Shown piece by piece: positions 59,697 through 64,000 of a stretch of 64,000 bases of DNA. Origin of the DNA: Flavobacterium limnosediminis JC2902 (GTDB taxonomy: Bacteria > Bacteroidota > Bacteroidia > Flavobacteriales > Flavobacteriaceae); NCBI RefSeq assembly GCF_000498535.1, contig NZ_AVGG01000001.1, positions 186,001 through 250,000 of the forward strand. The letters are read 5' to 3'. The notes under the pieces are model-generated. The model was not told where the DNA came from. It ran no database searches and saw only the letters and a list, made by a program, of their open reading frames with translations. The first letter of the stretch is position 1. Every line of letters starts with the position of its first letter. The translations under genes were made by a program, and so were the position numbers.

Positions 59697-60854
59697 ATGA
59701 AACTAAACGCTAAAACCATTATATTTTTTTTGTTTTGTCATTTATTGACTGCTCAAAATAAATTTTCAATTTCAGGATCTATTTCTTCAAAATATAAAGA
59801 TGCAGATATTGTACTTTATTCAAAAAGGTCTGGATTTATCCGTATAAAAACAAAAGAGAAAAAGGGGCAATTTTATTTTACAGGTGAAATGAAGTATGAT
59901 TATGATCAAGCTTTTTTATCTGTAGATAAAGAAAATATAAACCTTGGAATAACTAGTTTTTTTATTGGGGGAGGGAATTTTAAAATTGATATTCAGGAAA
60001 TTAATAAGGTCGACTCATTAAATAACATACATTTTTCCAATGTGCCTTTTGTTAAAGAGAAAAAGATATATGAAGAAATGACAACCCCATACAAAGATAG
60101 TGTTCAATTAGCTTTTAATATTTACAGCAATTTAAAACATGACAAATTAAAAAGATATGATAAAGATTCTTTATGGTCAATTGTTTCAAATTCGAGAAAA
60201 AAACTTTTAGCACAAAAAGTAAAATTTATGGAATTATTTCCTAATGATTATATTTCATTATATTATCTTAACACAGAGATAATTAATACCATTCATCCAA
60301 TTACTATTAACGAACTTAACGCAATTTATACTAAATTTAGTAATGATTTGAAAGAGACTGAATTAGGAAAATCAATTGGAGCATATATAAAGAAAAAACA
60401 ATCGCTTACTGTTGGAAATACTTTACCTAATTTCTCCTTTAAATCCAATGAAGGACAAAATTTTGATTTGTCATCATTTTATAATAATAAAAAACTAGTA
60501 CTTCTTTGTTTTTGGGGCAGTGGCTGTGCTCCATGCATAAAAAAAATTCCAACGTTAAAAACGCTTAATGAAAAATATGAAACTAAAGGCTTGCAATTAA
60601 TATCTGTTTCATTAGATCCTCAGGTAGATTATTGGTTTAGTTCTTTAAAAAAGTATGAAATGCCTTGGTTGCAAACCTGTGATATTCGTGATTACAATCA
60701 AGGAAGAAGTATAGGGAAGCTCTTAGATGTAACCAACATGCCTCAATATTTTTTAATTGATAACACGGGTAAACTTGTTTATCATAATGAGCAATCAAAT
60801 GATGATGAGAATTTTACAGTTTTATTGAAAATCTTAGACAGTCAATTACAATAA
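59697..60854 (+). CDS. TlpA-like thiol-disulfide oxidoreductase with N-terminal DUF4369-like domain
   Basis: The 385-residue protein has a signal peptide (cleavage near LLTAQ|NK), a beta-rich N-terminal domain of DUF4369 type (about 20-125), a helical linker and a thioredoxin domain (about 240-385). The active site is GSGCAPCIKK (CxxC near 277-280) with the cis-Pro in NMPQYF. It should reduce or isomerise disulfides in the periplasm. Codon use is strongly AT-rich compared with its neighbours, which suggests recent arrival or relaxed selection. The divergent HTH gene and the 48-residue ORF lie beside it. Confidence 0.88.
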   Translation: MKLNAKTIIFFLFCHLLTAQNKFSISGSISSKYKDADIVLYSKRSGFIRIKTKEKKGQFYFTGEMKYDYDQAFLSVDKENINLGITSFFIGGGNFKIDIQEINKVDSLNNIHFSNVPFVKEKKIYEEMTTPYKDSVQLAFNIYSNLKHDKLKRYDKDSLWSIVSNSRKKLLAQKVKFMELFPNDYISLYYLNTEIINTIHPITINELNAIYTKFSNDLKETELGKSIGAYIKKKQSLTVGNTLPNFSFKSNEGQNFDLSSFYNNKKLVLLCFWGSGCAPCIKKIPTLKTLNEKYETKGLQLISVSLDPQVDYWFSSLKKYEMPWLQTCDIRDYNQGRSIGKLLDVTNMPQYFLIDNTGKLVYHNEQSNDDENFTVLLKILDSQLQ

Positions 60855-60908
60855 ACACTCATTTTTAAGATATAATCAGAACTAAATTTTACAATTGAAA
60901 AATTACTT

Positions 60909-61055
60909 ATGACACCTGAAGCAAAAATAGAGCGCAGAAATAAAATCTTAAAAGGACTTGAAAAAGCTTATGAGAAAATGCTTGACTTAAAAAAAGAGCT
61001 TAAAAGCGAACTTGTAATCATACAAGACAATAAAATTGTAAAAATAAAACTGTAA
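60909..61055 (+). CDS. 48-residue lysine/glutamate-rich small protein
   Basis: ATG at 60909 opens 48 codons to TAA at 61053. The product is one long amphipathic helix (KIERRNKILKGLEKAYEKML, LKKELKSEL) followed by a short strand IIQDNKIVKIKL. It starts 54 bases after the TlpA-like stop and shares its AT-rich codon use. The orderly heptad-like pattern and the basic C-terminal beta strand make coding likely. The function is unknown; a toxin-antitoxin or adaptor role is only a guess. Confidence 0.55.
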   Translation: MTPEAKIERRNKILKGLEKAYEKMLDLKKELKSELVIIQDNKIVKIKL

Positions 61056-61147
61056 GAAGTACTTCAGGTAACAAATAACTGGTACCACCATTTCTCTCTC
61101 CAAAATTTGTTTTTCATTCAAACTTTCCGGTAAAACACACCACCAAT

Positions 61148-61177
61148 AAAAAATCCCGCCTAAAAAGCGGGATTTTT
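61148..61177. terminator. Bidirectional terminator before odhB end
   Basis: Stem AAATCCCGC/GCGGGATTT with loop CTAAAAA and A/T runs on both sides, between the convergent small ORF and odhB. Confidence 0.85.
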
Positions 61178-61187
61178 AAATTTATAA

Positions 61188-61212
61188 GATTGCTTCGTTT
61201 CCTCGCAATGAC
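61188..61212. repeat. Imperfect hairpin of the TCATTGCGAGGAA-CGAAGCAATC type
   Basis: The minus strand reads AGTCATTGCGAGGAAACGAAG and continues CAATCT. It ends at the odhB stop codon. The same word appears in the apical part of element copy C at about 37791-37814. I recall similar text as a dispersed repeat in many bacterial phyla. Confidence 0.6.
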
Positions 61213-62426
61213 TATAGTTCCAAAGCTTTCTTAGGATTGTTGTCCATTAAGATTTCAACCGGATTTTCTAACGCTTCTTTCACAGCTACTAAGAATCCAA
61301 CTGACTCACGTCCGTCGATGATTCTGTGATCGTATGATAAAGCTACGTACATTACCGGAGCGATAACGATCTGACCGTTTTTAACGATTGCTCTTTCCAC
61401 CACATTGTGCATTCCTAAGATACCTGATTGCGGAGGATTGATGATTGGTGTAGACAACATACTTCCGAAAACACCACCATTTGAAATCGTGAATGTTCCA
61501 CCTGTCATTTCATCCACAGTAATTTGTCCGTCACGCGCACGGATAGCCAAGCGTTTGATTTCCGCTTCAACACCACGGAACGTTAAGTTTTCAGCATTAC
61601 GAACTACCGGTACCATTAATCCTTTCGGACCTGAAACCGCTACAGAGATATCACAGAAATCGTAAGAGATTTTTTCCTGACCGTCAATCATCGAATTTAC
61701 ATCCGGGTACAATTGTAACGCACGGGTAACTGCTTTAGTAAAGAACGACATAAAGCCTAATCCCATTTGGTGTTTCGCTTTAAACTCTTCTTTGTATTGG
61801 TCACGGATGGCGTAAATTGCACTCATATCTACCTCGTTGAAAGTAGTCAACATCGCTGTTTCGTTTTTAGCAGAAACCAAACGCTCTGCCACTTTACGAC
61901 GCAACATCGATAATTTTGTTCTTTCCGAACCGCGAGAACCACCTGTTGGCGTACCCATTGAAGGAACAGCGTTTACCGCATCTTCTTTGGTTACTCTTCC
62001 ACCTTTTCCGGTACCTGCGATATCAGAAGGCTGAATGTTTTTCTCGTCTAATATTTTTCTTGCTGCCGGTGAAGGCGCATTTGTAGCATATGTTGCTGCT
62101 GCAGGAGCCGGAGCTGCTTTTGGAGCCTCAGCTTTAGGCGCTTCAGCCGCTTTTTCTGCTGCAGGAGCCGCTCCACCTTCCGGTTTTGCCGCAGCCGTAT
62201 CAATTAAACACACTACCTGACCTACCGCTACTGCATCGCCTTCTTCCGCTTTAAGCGTAATGATTCCGCTTGCTTCTGCCGGTAATTCTAAGGTAGCCTT
62301 ATCAGAATCAACCTCAGCAATTGCCTGATCTTTTTCTACATAATCTCCGTCTTTCACTAACCAGGTAGCGATTTCCACTTCTTTGATTGATTCTCCCGGT
62401 GAAGGGACTTTCATTTCTAAAATCAT
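61212..62426 (-). CDS. odhB: 2-oxoglutarate dehydrogenase E2 (dihydrolipoyl succinyltransferase)
   Basis: The 404-residue protein has an N-terminal lipoyl domain (lipoyl Lys in DSDKATLELPAEA), an Ala/Pro-rich linker (about 78-115), a peripheral subunit-binding domain (SPAARKILDEKNIQPSDIAG in part) and the catalytic core with ALSYDHRIIDGRE near the end. It transfers the succinyl group to CoA in the TCA cycle. The upstream odhA gene lies 166 bases away, with a tandem repeat and element copy E between them. Confidence 0.96.
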   Translation of the reverse strand: MILEMKVPSPGESIKEVEIATWLVKDGDYVEKDQAIAEVDSDKATLELPAEASGIITLKAEEGDAVAVGQVVCLIDTAAAKPEGGAAPAAEKAAEAPKAEAPKAAPAPAAATYATNAPSPAARKILDEKNIQPSDIAGTGKGGRVTKEDAVNAVPSMGTPTGGSRGSERTKLSMLRRKVAERLVSAKNETAMLTTFNEVDMSAIYAIRDQYKEEFKAKHQMGLGFMSFFTKAVTRALQLYPDVNSMIDGQEKISYDFCDISVAVSGPKGLMVPVVRNAENLTFRGVEAEIKRLAIRARDGQITVDEMTGGTFTISNGGVFGSMLSTPIINPPQSGILGMHNVVERAIVKNGQIVIAPVMYVALSYDHRIIDGRESVGFLVAVKEALENPVEILMDNNPKKALEL

Positions 62427-62435
62427 ATCTCTTTT

Positions 62436-62470
62436 AGTTTAAAAGTTTAAAGTTTAAAGTTTAAAAGTTG
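62436..62470. repeat. TTTAAAG tandem repeat in odhB leader
   Basis: Four to five copies of TTTAAAAG/TTTAAAG lie directly before the odhB start codon (minus strand reading CTTTAAA). Confidence 0.85.
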
Positions 62471-62513
62471 TGTTTAAAACTAAAACCCAATTCTAAATTA
62501 TTGTTGTTACGCC

Positions 62514-62585
62514 TAGCCCTGATGGTAGCGGCATCCTTTTTTTGCTTTTATAAATGGCAAAAAAAGATACAGCAGACAGCAGGAT
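62514..62585. repeat. Structured intergenic element, copy E
   Basis: Outer stem CCTG/CAGG (62518-62521, 62580-62583), flanks GATGGTAGCGGCATCC and AGATACAGCAGACAGCAGGA, and a perfect 10-bp inner stem CTTTTTTTGC/GCAAAAAAAG (62536-62545, 62557-62566). It sits inside the odhA-odhB unit. Confidence 0.85.
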
Positions 62586-62592
62586 AAAGCTA

Positions 62593-64000
62593 CTAATTAA
62601 ATAAATTCTTGTCAAAAACCATTGCGATAGCTGCTGCATGACGTTTTTTGGAACGCACATAACTTCCGGCTGCCGGCGCGCTGTATGCTTTTGGCGATGC
62701 CACTCTGAACTTCACTTCATGGAAATTCATCAGCATAAAGCCGTAAGCTCCCATGTTTCTCGGTTCTTCCTGTGCCCAAACGTAATCGTCCACATTTGGA
62801 TATTTAGCAATAATCGCTTTCATTTGTTCGACTGGTAACGGGAACAATTGCTCCACACGCACCAAAGCCACATCAGTTCTTCCGTTAGCTTCTCTTTCCG
62901 CTTTTAAGTCGTAATAGAATTTACCGGTACAGAATACCAATGATTTCACATCGGCTGCATTCACGTTTGCATCGTCGATCACTTCCTGGAATTGTCCGTT
63001 TGCAAATTCCTCAACAGAAGAAACTGCTTCCGGATGACGCAATAAACTCTTCGGTGTAAACACTACCAATGGTTTACGGAATTTCGTTACCAACTGTCTA
63101 CGCAACAAGTGGAAGAAGTTAGCCGGCGTGGTACAATCCGCTACGTACATGTTGTGATTCGCACACAATTGTAAGAAACGCTCCATACGTGCCGAAGAGT
63201 GTTCCGCTCCCTGATTTTCGTAACCGTGCGGTAACAACATTACGATTCCGTTTTGGTTGTTCCATTTGTCTTCCGCTGCCGAAATGTATTGGTCAATCAT
63301 AATTTGGGCTCCGTTTCCGAAATCCCCAAACTGTGCTTCCCAAATTGTCAATGCGTTTGGATTCGCTAAAGCATAGCCGTACTCAAATCCTAAAACACCA
63401 TATTCTGAAAGGTGCGAATTATATACAAAGAAGTTTCCTTTTTTATTCGGAATATGATCTAACAAAATCACTTCTTCTTCTGAATCTTCCACTTTAATTA
63501 CCGCATGACGGTGTGAGAACGTTCCGCGCTCTACGTCCTGACCGGAAATACGAACATCGAATCCTTCTGTTAACAACGAACCATACGCTAACATTTCGCC
63601 CATCGCCCAATCCAGTTTATCGGTTTCGAAGAACATGGTTTTTCTGTCGCCGATAAGTTTCGTGATTTTGCTGATGAATTTTTTATCCGATGGTAATTCG
63701 GTTACCGTTTTAGCGATTTCCGTTAACGTTGCTTTGTCTACTTTCGTTTCAAACTTCTTAAGCATTTCTGCCGCTTCTGCCTGTTCGAAACCTTTCCATT
63801 CGTTTTGCATGAACGGAGTAATCACCGTCAAATCTCTTTTACGGGATTCTTCCAGACTTTGCTCCAGATTCGTTTTGTATTCCGCTTCCAATTGCGCAAC
63901 ATGATTCCCGTCGATTGAACCTTCTGCTTTCAATTTTTCAGCATAGATATCTCTCGGGTTTTTCTGTTTTGAAATGGATTTGTATAATTTCGGTTGGGTG
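62593..64000 (-). CDS. odhA: 2-oxoglutarate dehydrogenase E1, 3' part
   Basis: The frame is open across the right edge (TQPKLYKSISKQKNPRDIYAEKL before the TTG at 63933 that could be mistaken for a start), so only the C-terminal half, about 468 residues, is seen. Motifs of the E1 transketolase-like domain are present: GERGTFSHRHAV as DVERGTFSHRHAV, IWEAQFGDFGNGAQ, LPHGYENQGAEHSSARMERF, and the C-terminal VWAQEEPRNMGAY. It decarboxylates 2-oxoglutarate with thiamine diphosphate. odhB follows downstream. Confidence 0.95.
   Translation of the reverse strand, partial: TQPKLYKSISKQKNPRDIYAEKLKAEGSIDGNHVAQLEAEYKTNLEQSLEESRKRDLTVITPFMQNEWKGFEQAEAAEMLKKFETKVDKATLTEIAKTVTELPSDKKFISKITKLIGDRKTMFFETDKLDWAMGEMLAYGSLLTEGFDVRISGQDVERGTFSHRHAVIKVEDSEEEVILLDHIPNKKGNFFVYNSHLSEYGVLGFEYGYALANPNALTIWEAQFGDFGNGAQIMIDQYISAAEDKWNNQNGIVMLLPHGYENQGAEHSSARMERFLQLCANHNMYVADCTTPANFFHLLRRQLVTKFRKPLVVFTPKSLLRHPEAVSSVEEFANGQFQEVIDDANVNAADVKSLVFCTGKFYYDLKAEREANGRTDVALVRVEQLFPLPVEQMKAIIAKYPNVDDYVWAQEEPRNMGAYGFMLMNFHEVKFRVASPKAYSAPAAGSYVRSKKRHAAAIAMVFDKNLFN

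Noticed and set aside
58875-61060. Prophage or integrated element
   Set aside because: The region is AT-rich and has a HTH regulator, but there is no integrase, phage structural gene, tRNA attachment repeat or transposase.
63933-63933. TTG at 63933 as start of odhA
   Set aside because: The frame continues upstream with E1-like sequence to the window edge, so this is an internal Leu codon.

Overview
The window looks like chromosomal DNA of a Bacteroidota bacterium of class Flavobacteriia, most likely Flavobacterium or a close relative. The evidence is three proteins ending in type IX secretion (T9SS) sorting domains, several families typical of the phylum (DUF3098, DUF4271, DUF4296, DUF5686, a TonB-dependent receptor with a carboxypeptidase-like N-terminal domain), near absence of Shine-Dalgarno sequences, and repeated use of the Bacteroidota -7 promoter element TAnnTTTG. 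No transposase, prophage, plasmid or CRISPR gene was seen. Most of the window is housekeeping sequence with short operons. Both edges cut a gene: a membrane protein on the left and the 2-oxoglutarate dehydrogenase E1 gene on the right.

Region by region. 1-5608 (minus strand) is a tight seven-gene cluster in the order AdoMet decarboxylase SpeD, zinc-ribbon/DUF4178 membrane protein, small membrane protein, DUF350 protein, membrane-embedded spermidine-synthase-like aminopropyltransferase, Tat-exported FAD amine-oxidase-like lipoprotein, and a polytopic membrane protein. It reads as a membrane-bound aminopropyl/polyamine system and is the most interesting gene set here. 5700-8750 carries an adrenodoxin-type ferredoxin with its reductase, a NifU-domain protein and the Mrp/NBP35 ATPase (Fe-S metabolism). 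8900-12500 holds an alkyltransferase-like DNA repair protein, a LysE exporter, trmB, a glycosyltransferase and a lipoprotein. 12520-18560 has a PhoR/PhoB-like two-component system divergent from a TonB-dependent receptor and a beta-helix lipoprotein, with phased TTAAC-type sites before both targets. 18676-20881 encodes a sorting-domain-only miniature T9SS protein and a full T9SS cargo protein.

20900-34600 has a LuxE-like protein, tyrS, an SDR epimerase, a DUF4296 lipoprotein, dihydroorotase, a dolichol-phosphate-mannose-type glycosyltransferase, DUF4271-hemD, pckA, DUF423, a saccharopine-dehydrogenase-like enzyme, an Lrp regulator and a YugP-like metalloprotease. 34800-43700 is leuS, ftsX, DUF3098, uppP, truB, a thioredoxin-like gene, patatin, pyrH and frr. 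43700-58800 has DUF5686, an SMR transporter, asnS, rpoN, a PAP2-like membrane protein, a beta-barrel protein, tRNA-Ser(GGA), ansA, an acyltransferase, TatD, a retropepsin-like protein, a Tet-type MFS exporter and a large T9SS protein. 58870-61060 is an AT-rich patch with a small HTH regulator preceded by palindromic TGAAACA operators, a TlpA-like protein and a 48-residue ORF. 61212 to the end is odhB and the 3' part of odhA.

Non-coding layer. Five intergenic copies (7204, 33683, 37756, 49795, 62514) of one structured element share conserved flanks, an outer stem that covaries (CCTG/CAGG against CCCG/CGGG), a conserved bulged C, and an apical hairpin whose sequence differs in every copy. There are also long inverted repeats, short CCGATAGCTATCGG palindromes, and slippage-prone tandem repeats in many gene leaders. 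All assignments come from reading the sequence; no database search or folding program was run.
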